This document shows positions 35,801 through 44,692 of a stretch of 51,884 bases of DNA, one piece after another. Position 1 is the first letter of the stretch. Each line of letters starts with the position of its first letter. Source of the stretch: Chitinophagales bacterium (GTDB lineage: Bacteria > Bacteroidota > Bacteroidia > Chitinophagales > Saprospiraceae); contig JAIXKS010000044.1 in assembly GCA_026928325.1 (NCBI GenBank), positions 1-51,884 on the forward strand, given 5' to 3'. The position numbers and the translations under genes are program-made. The notes under the pieces were generated by a model. It ran no database searches and was not told the origin of the DNA. It saw nothing but the letters and a program-made list of their open reading frames with translations.

Positions 35801-36154
35801 TTACCCCATATAAATAGCACCTGAAGTTGGTGTTTCATATAGTTCTACTTTAGACAAAGAGGTAAGTTGAGGCTTGATCTGATTCCAAATCCAAATAGCA
35901 ATATTTTCGCATGTCGGATTTTCCAAACCTTTAACTTCATTGAGGGTTTTGTGATCTAATGCGTCCACGATAGGCGCAACTATCTCCTTTAAATCGCCAA
36001 AATCCATAACCCACCCGAGTTGACTGTCCGGCGTTCCTTCCACATATACAGTCAATCGATAAGTATGTCCATGCATATTTTTACACTTATGACCATCATG
36101 AACATTCGGTAAAAAATGGGCTGAATCAAAGGTAAATTGCTTAAATATCAACAT
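35801..36154 (-). CDS. queD: 6-carboxytetrahydropterin synthase
   Basis: QueD makes 6-carboxy-5,6,7,8-tetrahydropterin in queuosine and preQ1 synthesis. The 117-residue protein has zinc ligands His13, His28 and His30 (MHGHTYR), catalytic Cys24 (HKCKN), His68 in LDHKTLNE and Glu107 near the C-terminus (ELYETP). Other queuosine genes are not in the window. It converges with prx; no promoter was recognised, though 515 bases lie upstream before nuoA. Confidence 0.93.
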   Translation of the reverse strand: MLIFKQFTFDSAHFLPNVHDGHKCKNMHGHTYRLTVYVEGTPDSQLGWVMDFGDLKEIVAPIVDALDHKTLNEVKGLENPTCENIAIWIWNQIKPQLTSLSKVELYETPTSGAIYMG

Positions 36155-36616
36155 AATATAAATAATAAAAATATTTTATTCAGCTTATAATCTCCCTAAA
36201 AATCATAAACCAAGGGCAAAGGTAGCAATTTCCTATCAAACCATAAGACCTCCGCAATAATCTTATTAGGAATAACTAGCAAGTTTACCATCATTTAAAA
36301 GCAAGAATATTTTTGAAAATCGATAGCAATTTGATCAAAAACATTAAAAATATTCATAAAAAAATATCCATTTTTATGATTTAAAAAATTAATTTCAGAC
36401 AATTCTATGACAAAACTTTATACTATACAGTTAAGTATTTGTTAACGAAATTTCAAAACTGACTGGAGATAGACAGTATCAATTGACAAAATAAAGAAAA
36501 AAAACACAACTATATTCTTCTACAACGAGGTTGAAAAAGATAAAAAAATGCATAGTATTGTAAAAAATTAATATATAAATGAGTAAAATCATGCAATGAC
36601 TGATGAATAAATTTAT
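36155..36616. other. Non-coding gap between queD and the nuo operon
   Basis: Divergent promoters should lie here (the whole gap runs to 36669), but I find only one -7-like box near nuoA. The stretch is very AT-rich and has no reading frame, RNA gene or repeat that I can identify. Confidence 0.55.
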
Positions 36617-36624
36617 TAGCTTTG
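36617..36624 (+). promoter_or_regulatory. -7 box upstream of nuoA
   Basis: TAGCTTTG fits TAnnTTTG; the leader would be about 40 bases. No TTTG at the expected upstream position. Confidence 0.4.
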
Positions 36625-36669
36625 CCCAACTTATAGTATTTTTCAAAATTTAAATACGTAATTCAATTT

Positions 36670-37050
36670 ATGGAGGCAGCAAATGTAGGTATAACGAATA
36701 TAGATTATGTAGCCATATTTATCCAGTTTTTAGTTGTTTTATCATTTGTAGTGTTTACTATTATACTCAGTCATTTCTTGGGGCCAAAGCGCAAGAGTGA
36801 AGAAAAACTTTCGAATTTCGAATGTGGTATCGAGTCCATAGGAGACGCTAGGCTACCCTACTCTGTTAAGTATTTTCTTGCAGCAATACTATTTGTACTT
36901 TTTGACATTGAGATTATTTTCTTCTACCCTTGGGCTGTTAATTTCAAAACGCTAGGAATGGGTGGATTTTTAAAAATGATCATTTTTGTCACTCCATTTT
37001 TATTGGGGTATTTTTACGTAATTAAAAAAGGTGTATTAAAATGGGAATAA
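36670..37050 (+). CDS. nuoA: NADH-quinone oxidoreductase subunit A
   Basis: First gene of a 14-gene complex I operon. The 126-residue membrane subunit has three helices (about 12-33, 72-94, 98-118), the conserved loop KSEEKLSNFECGIESIG between helices one and two, and FDIEIIFFYPWA in helix two. It helps form the junction between the peripheral and membrane arms near the quinone site. The next gene overlaps it by 10 bases. Confidence 0.96.
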   Translation: MEAANVGITNIDYVAIFIQFLVVLSFVVFTIILSHFLGPKRKSEEKLSNFECGIESIGDARLPYSVKYFLAAILFVLFDIEIIFFYPWAVNFKTLGMGGFLKMIIFVTPFLLGYFYVIKKGVLKWE

Positions 37051-37604
37051 AACCAATGGCAATCCCTGATGGTCCGGAAATGTATTCCGGTGAGGGATTT
37101 GGACTTATGCAGTTGGACAAAGTCGTTGGGCTTGCACGCGCTAACTCACTCTGGCCACTTCCTTTTGCCACTTCATGCTGTGGTATCGAATTTATGGCAA
37201 CCATGGCCGCTTCTTATGACATAGGCCGATTTGGGGCAGAAAGACTTAGTTTCTCGCCGCGTCAAGCAGACCTTTTAATGGTTATGGGTACCATTGCTAA
37301 AAAAATGGGACCTGTCCTCAAACATGTATATACTCAAATGGCCGAGCCCAAATGGGTCATGGCTGTAGGTGCATGTGCAAGTTCTGGTGGAATCTTCGAT
37401 ACTTATTCCGTACTTCAAGGTATCGATAAAATCATCCCTGTAGATGTATATGTACCTGGATGTGCTCCGACGCCTGAAGCAATATTGGACGGTATTCTAA
37501 AGGTTCAAGAGTTAGTAAAAAACGAACCATTAAGACGTCGCCACTCTCCCGAATATGCTCATTTGCTTGAACAATATCAAATAGACAGTAACCATGGTGG
37601 ATAA
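37041..37604 (+). CDS. nuoB: NADH-quinone oxidoreductase subunit B
   Basis: NuoB holds cluster N2, the last [4Fe-4S] centre before quinone. In the 187-residue product the ligands are the adjacent pair Cys46-Cys47 (SCCGIEFM), Cys112 (GACASSGG) and Cys141 (VPGCAPTPE). It overlaps nuoA by 10 and nuoC by 11 bases, which suggests coupled translation. The C-terminal tail is short and basic. No oddities. Confidence 0.97.
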   Translation: MGIKPMAIPDGPEMYSGEGFGLMQLDKVVGLARANSLWPLPFATSCCGIEFMATMAASYDIGRFGAERLSFSPRQADLLMVMGTIAKKMGPVLKHVYTQMAEPKWVMAVGACASSGGIFDTYSVLQGIDKIIPVDVYVPGCAPTPEAILDGILKVQELVKNEPLRRRHSPEYAHLLEQYQIDSNHGG

Positions 37605-38094
37605 TAATGTATTAAGCGATACGATTTCAGCACAATTTGGTGATGACATTCTAAGCATTGAAGAGAGCTATGGAATGTTGGATTTTATTGTCAATAAAGA
37701 CATCATCATTGACTTATTGAAATGGTTAAAAAACCATGAAACCTTAAAATTCAACTTTTTGACCTCTCTTTGTGGCGTTCATTATCCAGAAAAGGAAGAT
37801 CACGAATTGAGTGTTGTGTACCATTTATATAGTATGTACAATAATGTCAGAATTAGAATCCATATCTTTCTTCCAATCGCAAAGCCGGAGGTACCTACAG
37901 TTACACACTTGTACCCAACGGCCAATTGGATGGAAAGAGAGACTTTTGAGTTTTTTGGCGTTATTTTTACCGGACATCCGAATTTAAAAATAATTTTAAA
38001 TGTAGAGGATATGGATTATCACCCTTTGTTGAAACAATATCCTTTAGTTGATAATACTAGAACAGATAAAGATGACAAATATTTCGGAAGATAA
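37594..38094 (+). CDS. nuoC: NADH-quinone oxidoreductase subunit C
   Basis: The 30-kDa-type subunit of the peripheral arm, 166 residues. The family signature ERETFEFFGVIFTGHPNLK is near residues 110-130. It is a separate gene from nuoD, unlike the NuoCD fusion of E. coli. It overlaps nuoB by 11 bases and nuoD by 23 bases if nuoD starts at 38072. Confidence 0.95.
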   Translation: MVDNNVLSDTISAQFGDDILSIEESYGMLDFIVNKDIIIDLLKWLKNHETLKFNFLTSLCGVHYPEKEDHELSVVYHLYSMYNNVRIRIHIFLPIAKPEVPTVTHLYPTANWMERETFEFFGVIFTGHPNLKIILNVEDMDYHPLLKQYPLVDNTRTDKDDKYFGR

Positions 38095-39310
38095 AATAAA
38101 AAATCAACTCAATCCAGGTGAAATAGTACATCTTGAGGATGATTTAAAGATATACAACTATCTGAATCTCGGGCCAACCCACCCGGCTACCCACGGTATT
38201 TTTCAGAATGTCCTCAAAATGGATGGTGAAGTTATCTTGGATGCAGAACAAACCATTGGGTATATTCACAGAGCGTTTGAAAAACTAGCCGAAAATCGGC
38301 CGTTCTATCAAATTACGCCGATCACAGACCGAATGAATTATTGTTCTTCACCTATTAATAATATAGGATGGCAAATGACCGTCGAAAAGTTATTAGGTGT
38401 CAAGACCACTAAACGAGTGGATTATATGCGAGTCATCATCATGGAGCTCGCAAGAATCAGTGACCACATCATTTGTAATAGTGTAATCGGTGTGGATACC
38501 GGCGCATTAACTGGTTTCTTGTACATCTTTCAGTTTAGAGAGAAGATTTACGAAATATACGAACAGATTTGTGGAGCTAGACTAACGACCAATATCGGAA
38601 GAATTGGTGGGTTTGAAAGAGATTTCAACCCTACGGTCATTTCCAAAATTGAAGAAATCCTTAAAGAGTTTCCAAAAGCACTCATTGAGTTTGAAAAACT
38701 TCTAATTAGAAATCGGATTTTTATGGATCGAACCATTGGTGTGGGATCGATATCAGCAGAGCGGGCTTTGGAATATGGATTTACAGGACCGAATTTGAGA
38801 GCCGCCGGAGTTGATTATGACGTTAGAGTCATGCATCCTTACAGTTCTTATGAAGACTTTGATTTTATCTTGCCTTTGGGTACCAATGGAGATACGTATG
38901 ACCGTTTTTGCGTAAGGCAAGAAGAAATGGTACAAAGTCTGAAGATTATTGAGCAAGCACTTAAAAATCTTCCCGAAGGAGATTACCATGTCGATGTTCC
39001 TGAGTTTTACCTACCTCCTAAAGATGAAGTTTATACGACTATTGAAGGTCTAATCTGGCATTTTAAAGTAGTTTATGGTGAAATAAACATACCAAAAGGT
39101 CAAGTATATCATGCCGTCGAAGGTGGTAATGGTGAGTTGGGCTTCTACCTGATTAGTGATGGAGGAAGACAGCCTTATCGTTTGCATTTCAGAAGGCCTT
39201 GCTTTATATATTATCAAGCATATCCCGAAATGATTAAAGGCTCTTTATTGAGTGATGCCATCATTACCATGAGTAGTATGAATGTAATCGCTGGAGAGCT
39301 TGATGCTTAA
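38072..39310 (+). CDS. nuoD: NADH-quinone oxidoreductase subunit D
   Basis: The 49-kDa-type subunit (412 residues) forms, with NuoB, the quinone-binding pocket. Motifs include LGPTHPATHG near residue 30 with the catalytic His, and TDRMNYCSS (about 87-95). The longest frame begins at TTG 38048, but the ATG at 38072 is the natural start and gives the usual N-terminus. It is not fused to NuoC. NuoE follows after 36 bases. Confidence 0.95.
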   Translation: MTNISEDKIKNQLNPGEIVHLEDDLKIYNYLNLGPTHPATHGIFQNVLKMDGEVILDAEQTIGYIHRAFEKLAENRPFYQITPITDRMNYCSSPINNIGWQMTVEKLLGVKTTKRVDYMRVIIMELARISDHIICNSVIGVDTGALTGFLYIFQFREKIYEIYEQICGARLTTNIGRIGGFERDFNPTVISKIEEILKEFPKALIEFEKLLIRNRIFMDRTIGVGSISAERALEYGFTGPNLRAAGVDYDVRVMHPYSSYEDFDFILPLGTNGDTYDRFCVRQEEMVQSLKIIEQALKNLPEGDYHVDVPEFYLPPKDEVYTTIEGLIWHFKVVYGEINIPKGQVYHAVEGGNGELGFYLISDGGRQPYRLHFRRPCFIYYQAYPEMIKGSLLSDAIITMSSMNVIAGELDA

Positions 39311-39346
39311 TTTTTTTTTGAATAATTTTAGAGAATCATTTATAAA

Positions 39347-39850
39347 ATGGATGTTCATTTTTCACAAGAAGCACTAAAAGAAATAAACCGGATAATAGCC
39401 CAATATCCAAAGGAGCGCAAAAATTCTGCACTCTTGCCGGTATTGCATGTTGTTCAAAAAGAGACGGAAGGATGGCTGTCTCCGGAAACGATGGATAAAG
39501 TAGCTTCTATCCTTGAAATCAAGCCCATCGAAGTATATGAAGTAGTGACTTTCTATACGATGTATTTCACAAAACCGGTAGGAAAATATGTTATTGAAGT
39601 ATGTCAAACCGGACCTTGTATGATTTGTGGCTCTGATCATATTATTAAATATCTTGAGGATAAACTCGGTATAAAAGTTGGTGAAACGACGCCAGATAAC
39701 ATATTCACACTCAGAGCGGTAGAATGTCTTGGCGCATGTGGTTATGCGCCCATGTTGCAGATTGGAGAACAATATTATGAGCATTTGACAGAAGAGAAAC
39801 TTGACCAAATTATTCACGAACTTGGAAGTAAACATTCCGATAAATATTAA
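39347..39850 (+). CDS. nuoE: NADH-quinone oxidoreductase subunit E
   Basis: The 24-kDa-type subunit (167 residues) with the thioredoxin-like fold and a [2Fe-2S] cluster (N1a). Ligands are Cys86 and Cys91 (EVCQTGPCM) and Cys127 and Cys131 (CLGACGYAP). Together with NuoF and NuoG it makes the NADH-oxidising module, so this complex I accepts NADH. The nuoF start is five bases downstream of its stop. Confidence 0.96.
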   Translation: MDVHFSQEALKEINRIIAQYPKERKNSALLPVLHVVQKETEGWLSPETMDKVASILEIKPIEVYEVVTFYTMYFTKPVGKYVIEVCQTGPCMICGSDHIIKYLEDKLGIKVGETTPDNIFTLRAVECLGACGYAPMLQIGEQYYEHLTEEKLDQIIHELGSKHSDKY

Positions 39851-39855
39851 TAGTA

Positions 39856-41202
39856 ATGGGTTTACAGTTATTATTAGAACATATCAATAAACCGGAAATC
39901 GAAACCATTGATGGATACATCAAACATGGTGGTTACCGGACTTTGGACAAGGTATTAGGCAAAATGAGTCCTGATGAAGTCACAGAAGAGGTAAAGACTG
40001 CCGGCCTTCGCGGTAGAGGTGGAGCCGGATTTCCCACAGGTCTAAAATGGACCTTCCTCGACAAATCTACCGACAAACCTCGTTATTTGCTTTGTAATGC
40101 GGACGAGAGTGAGCCTGGTACTTTTAAGGATCGATTAATCATGCAAAAGATTCCTCATTTACTTATTGAGGGTATGATACTTTCGAGCTATGCCCTAGGA
40201 TGTCGAACCAGTTATATATATATCCGAGGAGAGTATATGTTTATTTTGAGAATCCTTGAAAAAGCCATCAAAGAGGCTTACGCCAAAGGATTTTTGGGAG
40301 AAAACATCAAAGGCTCAGGATATAGCTTAGACTTATACGTTCACCCGGGCGCTGGAGCTTATATATGTGGAGAAGAAACCGCCTTGATAGAATCCTTAGA
40401 AGGTAAACGAGGAAATCCACGAATCAAACCGCCATTTCCGGCAGTTTCAGGACTTTGGGGTTGCCCGACTATTGTCAATAACGTCGAGAGTATTTGCACC
40501 GTTGTTCCTATTGTAAATATGAGTGGCGCAGAATATGCAAAAATCGGTATTGGTCGATCCACTGGAACGAAACTCATCTCAGCATCAGGCAATATTAATA
40601 AACCAGGTGTATATGAAATAGAATTAGGGCTTCCTGTAGAAGAATTTATTTATTCTGACGAATATTGCGGTGGAATCAAAGGTGGCTTAGAATTGAAAGC
40701 TTGTGTACCCGGAGGTTCATCTGTTCCCATTTTACCCAAGCATTTACTCTTAAAAGAAAGTAATGGCAATCCAAGGCTGATGACTTATGAAAGTTTAAGT
40801 GAAGGCGGATTTGAAACCGGTAGTATGTTGGGTTCAGGAGGCTTTATCGTTTATGACGAGAAGCAATGCATCGTTAAAAACACTTGGACTTTTGCTCGTT
40901 TCTATCATCATGAGAGTTGCGGTCAGTGTAGCCCATGTAGAGAAGGAACCATCTGGTTGGATAAAGTACTCTATAATATCGAACACGGACTCGGCAAAGA
41001 ATCCGATATAGACTTACTTTGGGATATCCAGCATGGAATTGAGGGAAATACCATTTGTCCGCTGGGAGATGCAGCAGCATGGCCAGTAGCAGCTGCAATT
41101 CGACATTTTAGACATGAATTTGAGTACCACGTTCGGTATCCACATCGTGTTAAAGACGAGGACCATGTGTACCAACCGGAAATGAATTATAGAACAGCAT
41201 AG
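39856..41202 (+). CDS. nuoF: NADH-quinone oxidoreductase subunit F (NADH/FMN-binding)
   Basis: The 51-kDa-type subunit (448 residues) oxidises NADH through FMN. The glycine-rich FMN/NADH loop GLRGRGGAGFPTGLKW is near residues 49-64, with NADESEPGTFKDR after it. The [4Fe-4S] cluster N3 is bound by Cys355, Cys358 and Cys361 (SCGQCSPC) and Cys401 (NTICPLGD). Full length, no anomalies. nuoG starts 35 bases later. Confidence 0.97.
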   Translation: MGLQLLLEHINKPEIETIDGYIKHGGYRTLDKVLGKMSPDEVTEEVKTAGLRGRGGAGFPTGLKWTFLDKSTDKPRYLLCNADESEPGTFKDRLIMQKIPHLLIEGMILSSYALGCRTSYIYIRGEYMFILRILEKAIKEAYAKGFLGENIKGSGYSLDLYVHPGAGAYICGEETALIESLEGKRGNPRIKPPFPAVSGLWGCPTIVNNVESICTVVPIVNMSGAEYAKIGIGRSTGTKLISASGNINKPGVYEIELGLPVEEFIYSDEYCGGIKGGLELKACVPGGSSVPILPKHLLLKESNGNPRLMTYESLSEGGFETGSMLGSGGFIVYDEKQCIVKNTWTFARFYHHESCGQCSPCREGTIWLDKVLYNIEHGLGKESDIDLLWDIQHGIEGNTICPLGDAAAWPVAAAIRHFRHEFEYHVRYPHRVKDEDHVYQPEMNYRTA

Positions 41203-41237
41203 TTATTAAAATATAAAACGCTTTTAAATATTAAAAA

Positions 41238-42194
41238 ATGAAAGTAACCATTGACGATATTAGCATAGAAGTACCACCAGGGACGACCATTTTGGAAGCT
41301 GCCAGGATGATTGGTGAAAATGTACCTCCTACGATGTGTTATTATAGCAAACTTGAAGGATCTGGAGGAAAGTGTCGTTCATGTCTAGTTCAAGTTACCA
41401 AGGGTTCTGAAAAAGATCCACGACCTATGCCCAAACTCGTGGCTAGTTGTAGAACAACAGTTATGGATGGCATGGAAGTTCGAAATACAACATCTCCAGA
41501 TGTAATCAGCGCCCGCAAAAGCGTAACAGAATTCTTATTGATCAATCACCCAATTGATTGTCCGATTTGTGACCAAGCTGGAGAATGTGATTTACAAGAT
41601 TTATCCTACGAACACGGACTTTCAAAGAGTCGTTATGATTTTAAGAAAAGAGTATTTGAAAAAATAGATATCGGTGACTATATCCAAATGCACATGACAC
41701 GATGTATAATGTGTTATCGTTGTGTAATGGTAGCGGATCAGTTGACACCAGAGCGAGTTCATGGCGTATTGAACCGTGGAGAAGCCGCCGAAATTTCAAC
41801 GTATATCAAAAAGGCCATTGACAACGAGTTTTCTGGAAATATGATCGATGTATGTCCGGTAGGAGCCTTAACTGATAAAACTTTCAGATTTAAATCGAGA
41901 GTTTGGTTTACAAAACCGGTATATGCACATAGAGATTGTAAGACTTGTAGTGGAAAAGTAACTTTATGGTATCAAGGCGCTGAAGTATTACGAGTAACAG
42001 GTCGTAAAGACCGATGGCATGAAGTAGAAGAGTTTATCTGTAATGACTGCCGTTTCCATAAAAAAGATACGGCCGATTGGGTTATAGAATCCGCTGCACC
42101 AGTGAGCAGACATTCTGTAATCTCACAAAACCATAATGTATATGAAGTACCTGTAGTTCGCAAAAAACTTCAGGAAAACAATAAGCCAGAATAA
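41238..42194 (+). CDS. nuoG: NADH-quinone oxidoreductase subunit G, short form
   Basis: Only 318 residues, against about 800-900 in E. coli and Thermus: the molybdopterin-like C-terminal domain is absent, as known for Bacteroidota. Cluster ligands present are Cys34/46/49/71 for [2Fe-2S], His104/Cys108/Cys111/Cys117 for the H-C3 [4Fe-4S] and Cys156/159/162/206 for the next [4Fe-4S]. A remnant of the following domain has Cys234-x2-Cys237 and, 30 residues on, Cys268-x2-Cys271. This differs from the CxxCxxxC...C of the N7 cluster and may hold Fe-S or zinc. nuoH follows after 42 bases. Confidence 0.94.
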   Translation: MKVTIDDISIEVPPGTTILEAARMIGENVPPTMCYYSKLEGSGGKCRSCLVQVTKGSEKDPRPMPKLVASCRTTVMDGMEVRNTTSPDVISARKSVTEFLLINHPIDCPICDQAGECDLQDLSYEHGLSKSRYDFKKRVFEKIDIGDYIQMHMTRCIMCYRCVMVADQLTPERVHGVLNRGEAAEISTYIKKAIDNEFSGNMIDVCPVGALTDKTFRFKSRVWFTKPVYAHRDCKTCSGKVTLWYQGAEVLRVTGRKDRWHEVEEFICNDCRFHKKDTADWVIESAAPVSRHSVISQNHNVYEVPVVRKKLQENNKPE

Positions 42195-42236
42195 AAAAGA
42201 ACTTTAATATCCAGTTGAATATTAACAAAACAAAAC

Positions 42237-43271
42237 ATGGAGCTAATATTATTTAAAGTAGGTTTGGTCGTTGTACTGTTTCTAATATCTTTGCTGATAG
42301 CAGCTTATAGTACCTATGCAGAAAGAAAGGTAGCCGCCTTTATGCAAGATAGAATAGGACCTAACAGAGCAGGACCCATAGGAATATTACAACCATTAGC
42401 TGATGGTTTAAAAATGTTTATGAAAGAGGATATTATTCCTCAAAATGCCAATAGATTTCTATTCATTCTAGGACCAGCAATTAGTATGGCTACTGCATTG
42501 ATGACAAGTGCCGTCATTCCATGGGGTCCGGATCTCAATTTATTTGGAACGACCGTATCCTTACAAGTCGCCGATATCAATATAGGTATTTTGTACATCA
42601 TGGGCGTTTTAAGCTTAGGTGTTTATGGTATCATGATTGGCGGATGGGCGTCTAACAACAAATACTCGATCTTAGGATCAATTCGAGCTTCAACACAGAT
42701 GATTAGCTACGAATTGGCTATGGGTATGAGTATTGTCGCTGTCATCATGACGACAGGCTCTTTAAGCATCAGTCAAATGGTAAGTAGCCAAGAAGGAAGT
42801 TTTGGAATGGGATGGAATGTATTCTATCAACCCTTAGGATTTTTAATATTTTTGGTCTGCGCATTTGCAGAGACCAATAGAACTCCATTTGACCTACCAG
42901 AATGTGAAACCGAATTGGTAGGAGGTTACCACACTGAGTATTCAAGTATGAAACTAGGTTTTTACTTATTTTCTGAATATGTCAATATGTTTATTTCATC
43001 TGCGATCATAGCCAGCTTGTTTTTTGGTGGTTATAACTTTCCATATATGCAGGTGGTTCAAGAAAATACGAGTCAAATCTTGTTTGCAGTTATATGCACA
43101 GGCGTATTTTTAGCTAAAATTTTATTTTTCGTATTTTTCTTTATGTGGGTAAGATGGACCATACCAAGATTCAGATTTGACCAATTGATGGATTTAGGAT
43201 GGAAGGTCTTGCTACCGTTATCCATTTTAAATATGTTGATAACAGGCTTTTTTATTTTACTTAACAATTAA
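42237..43271 (+). CDS. nuoH: NADH-quinone oxidoreductase subunit H
   Basis: The membrane subunit (344 residues, about eight helices) that borders the quinone tunnel. Visible family sequences are AAYSTYAERKVAAFMQDRIGPNRAGP-like (about 22-48) and the acidic loop AETNRTPFDLPECETELVGG (about 216-235), whose glutamates are essential in the family. nuoI begins 4 bases after its stop. No anomaly. Confidence 0.97.
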   Translation: MELILFKVGLVVVLFLISLLIAAYSTYAERKVAAFMQDRIGPNRAGPIGILQPLADGLKMFMKEDIIPQNANRFLFILGPAISMATALMTSAVIPWGPDLNLFGTTVSLQVADINIGILYIMGVLSLGVYGIMIGGWASNNKYSILGSIRASTQMISYELAMGMSIVAVIMTTGSLSISQMVSSQEGSFGMGWNVFYQPLGFLIFLVCAFAETNRTPFDLPECETELVGGYHTEYSSMKLGFYLFSEYVNMFISSAIIASLFFGGYNFPYMQVVQENTSQILFAVICTGVFLAKILFFVFFFMWVRWTIPRFRFDQLMDLGWKVLLPLSILNMLITGFFILLNN

Positions 43272-43275
43272 TATT

Positions 43276-43824
43276 ATGCAATCGCTCACCAACAGAAGTA
43301 AAGTAGTATCCAACAAGACCATGAGTTGGTCTGAAAGGATTTATTTGCCGGCGATTCTTGCAGGGCTGAGAATCACCTTGGCGCACTTCTTTAAAAAGAA
43401 AGTAACCATTCAGTACCCTGAACAAACGAAAGATCATGGACCGTATTTTCGTGGGGTTCACGTGCTTAAACGCGATGATCAAGGTAGAGAAAACTGTACA
43501 GCTTGTGGACTTTGTGCGTTATCTTGTCCAGCTGAGGCCATTACCATGGTAGCAGCAGAAAGAAAACCCGGAGAAGAGCACTTGTACAGGGAGGAAAAAT
43601 ATGCTATTGAATACGAGATTAATATGTTGCGATGTATCTTTTGTGGATTTTGTGAAGAAGCATGTCCTAAGGATGCAATTTATCTAACAGATTTACTTCC
43701 TACTTCTAATTATACCAGAAAGAAATTTGTCTATACAAAAGACATGCTTTTGGAAGGTATAGCACCTGAAGATAGAAGAGACGTCAGCAAACGTCGTAAA
43801 GGAATTAGAGAAGGAGCAATGTAA
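43276..43824 (+). CDS. nuoI: NADH-quinone oxidoreductase subunit I
   Basis: The 8Fe ferredoxin-like subunit (182 residues) that carries clusters N6a and N6b. The two CxxCxxCxxxCP motifs are Cys74/77/80/84 (CTACGLCALSCP) and Cys120/123/126/130 (CIFCGFCEEACP). A short amphipathic N-terminus anchors it to the membrane arm. It starts 4 bases after nuoH. Confidence 0.97.
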   Translation: MQSLTNRSKVVSNKTMSWSERIYLPAILAGLRITLAHFFKKKVTIQYPEQTKDHGPYFRGVHVLKRDDQGRENCTACGLCALSCPAEAITMVAAERKPGEEHLYREEKYAIEYEINMLRCIFCGFCEEACPKDAIYLTDLLPTSNYTRKKFVYTKDMLLEGIAPEDRRDVSKRRKGIREGAM

Positions 43825-43851
43825 ATTCTAATAAAAACTTAAAATCAACTT

Positions 43852-44352
43852 ATGGCAGCAGCACTTTTTTATTCGCTATCATTGATTTGTATCGTCAGCA
43901 GTCTGATTATGATTTTTCATAAAAATACGATGTATAGCGTTTTGTTCTTGTTAATAACCTTCTTTTCGGTAGCAGGACTATATGTCACTTTAAATGCACA
44001 GTTCTTGGCAATCGTTCACATCATTGTCTATGCCGGAGCCATTATGGTACTTTTCTTATATGTCATCATGTTCTTAAACATGAGCCATATTGTCAGTTTT
44101 CAGAAGAGTAAAGTCATTAAAATTGCGGCTACATTTACGGGATTGATGGTATTTTTGGTTCTTACAGCGTCCCTATCGTCAGCTACCTATAATTCAAATG
44201 CCGTAGCTGGTCAGGATATTGGACTTGCTTCTACATTGGGTCGAGTTATTTTTAATGATTTTTTGATTCCTTTTGAAGTCTCTAGTATTTTATTTTTATC
44301 CGCAATGGTTGGTGTTGTAATTTTTAACAAAAAAGATGTAATCGATGAATGA
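43852..44352 (+). CDS. nuoJ: NADH-quinone oxidoreductase subunit J
   Basis: A 166-residue membrane subunit with five predicted helices; the conserved VYAGAIMVLFLYVIMFLN helix is at about residues 60-77 and includes the tyrosine and pi-bulge region of the family. It overlaps nuoK by 8 bases. Confidence 0.95.
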   Translation: MAAALFYSLSLICIVSSLIMIFHKNTMYSVLFLLITFFSVAGLYVTLNAQFLAIVHIIVYAGAIMVLFLYVIMFLNMSHIVSFQKSKVIKIAATFTGLMVFLVLTASLSSATYNSNAVAGQDIGLASTLGRVIFNDFLIPFEVSSILFLSAMVGVVIFNKKDVIDE

Positions 44353-44668
44353 TACCCTAGTAATGGCAGTGCCTTTATCACATTATATAGCCGTCAGTGC
44401 TATTCTTTTTAGCATTGGTGTGATTGGTATTTTGATGAGACGCAATCTCATTGTGATGTTTCTGAGTATTGAGCTTATGCTTAACTCCGTCAATTTATTG
44501 GCTGTAGCATTTTCTGTTTACCATAATGATTCTAATGCACAAGCATTTGTGTTTTTTATCATGGTAGTAGCAGCAGCCGAAATCGCGGTTGGATTGGCCA
44601 TGCTGGTCATGATATATAGAAACATTCGCACGATAGATATCGATGCCTTGAAACAATTGAAATGGTAA
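44345..44668 (+). CDS. nuoK: NADH-quinone oxidoreductase subunit K
   Basis: A 107-residue, three-helix antiporter-like subunit homologous to MrpC. The conserved glutamate is in LSIELMLNSVNLLAV (about 39-53) and the second in AAAEIAVGLAM (about 77-87). It overlaps nuoJ by 8 bases. The start is ATG at 44345. Confidence 0.95.
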   Translation: MNDTLVMAVPLSHYIAVSAILFSIGVIGILMRRNLIVMFLSIELMLNSVNLLAVAFSVYHNDSNAQAFVFFIMVVAAAEIAVGLAMLVMIYRNIRTIDIDALKQLKW

Positions 44669-44692
44669 TTCACTAATTAAAATAATTTTATT

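Noticed and set aside
36155-36669. A tRNA, riboswitch or small RNA in the gap before the nuo operon
   Set aside because: No cloverleaf, T-arm sequence, conserved riboswitch core or terminator could be recognised; the stretch is only AT-rich.
41238-42194. NuoG as a frameshifted or broken gene
   Set aside because: The end at 318 residues is followed directly by intact nuoH with no remnant of the missing domain, and short NuoG proteins are normal in Bacteroidota.
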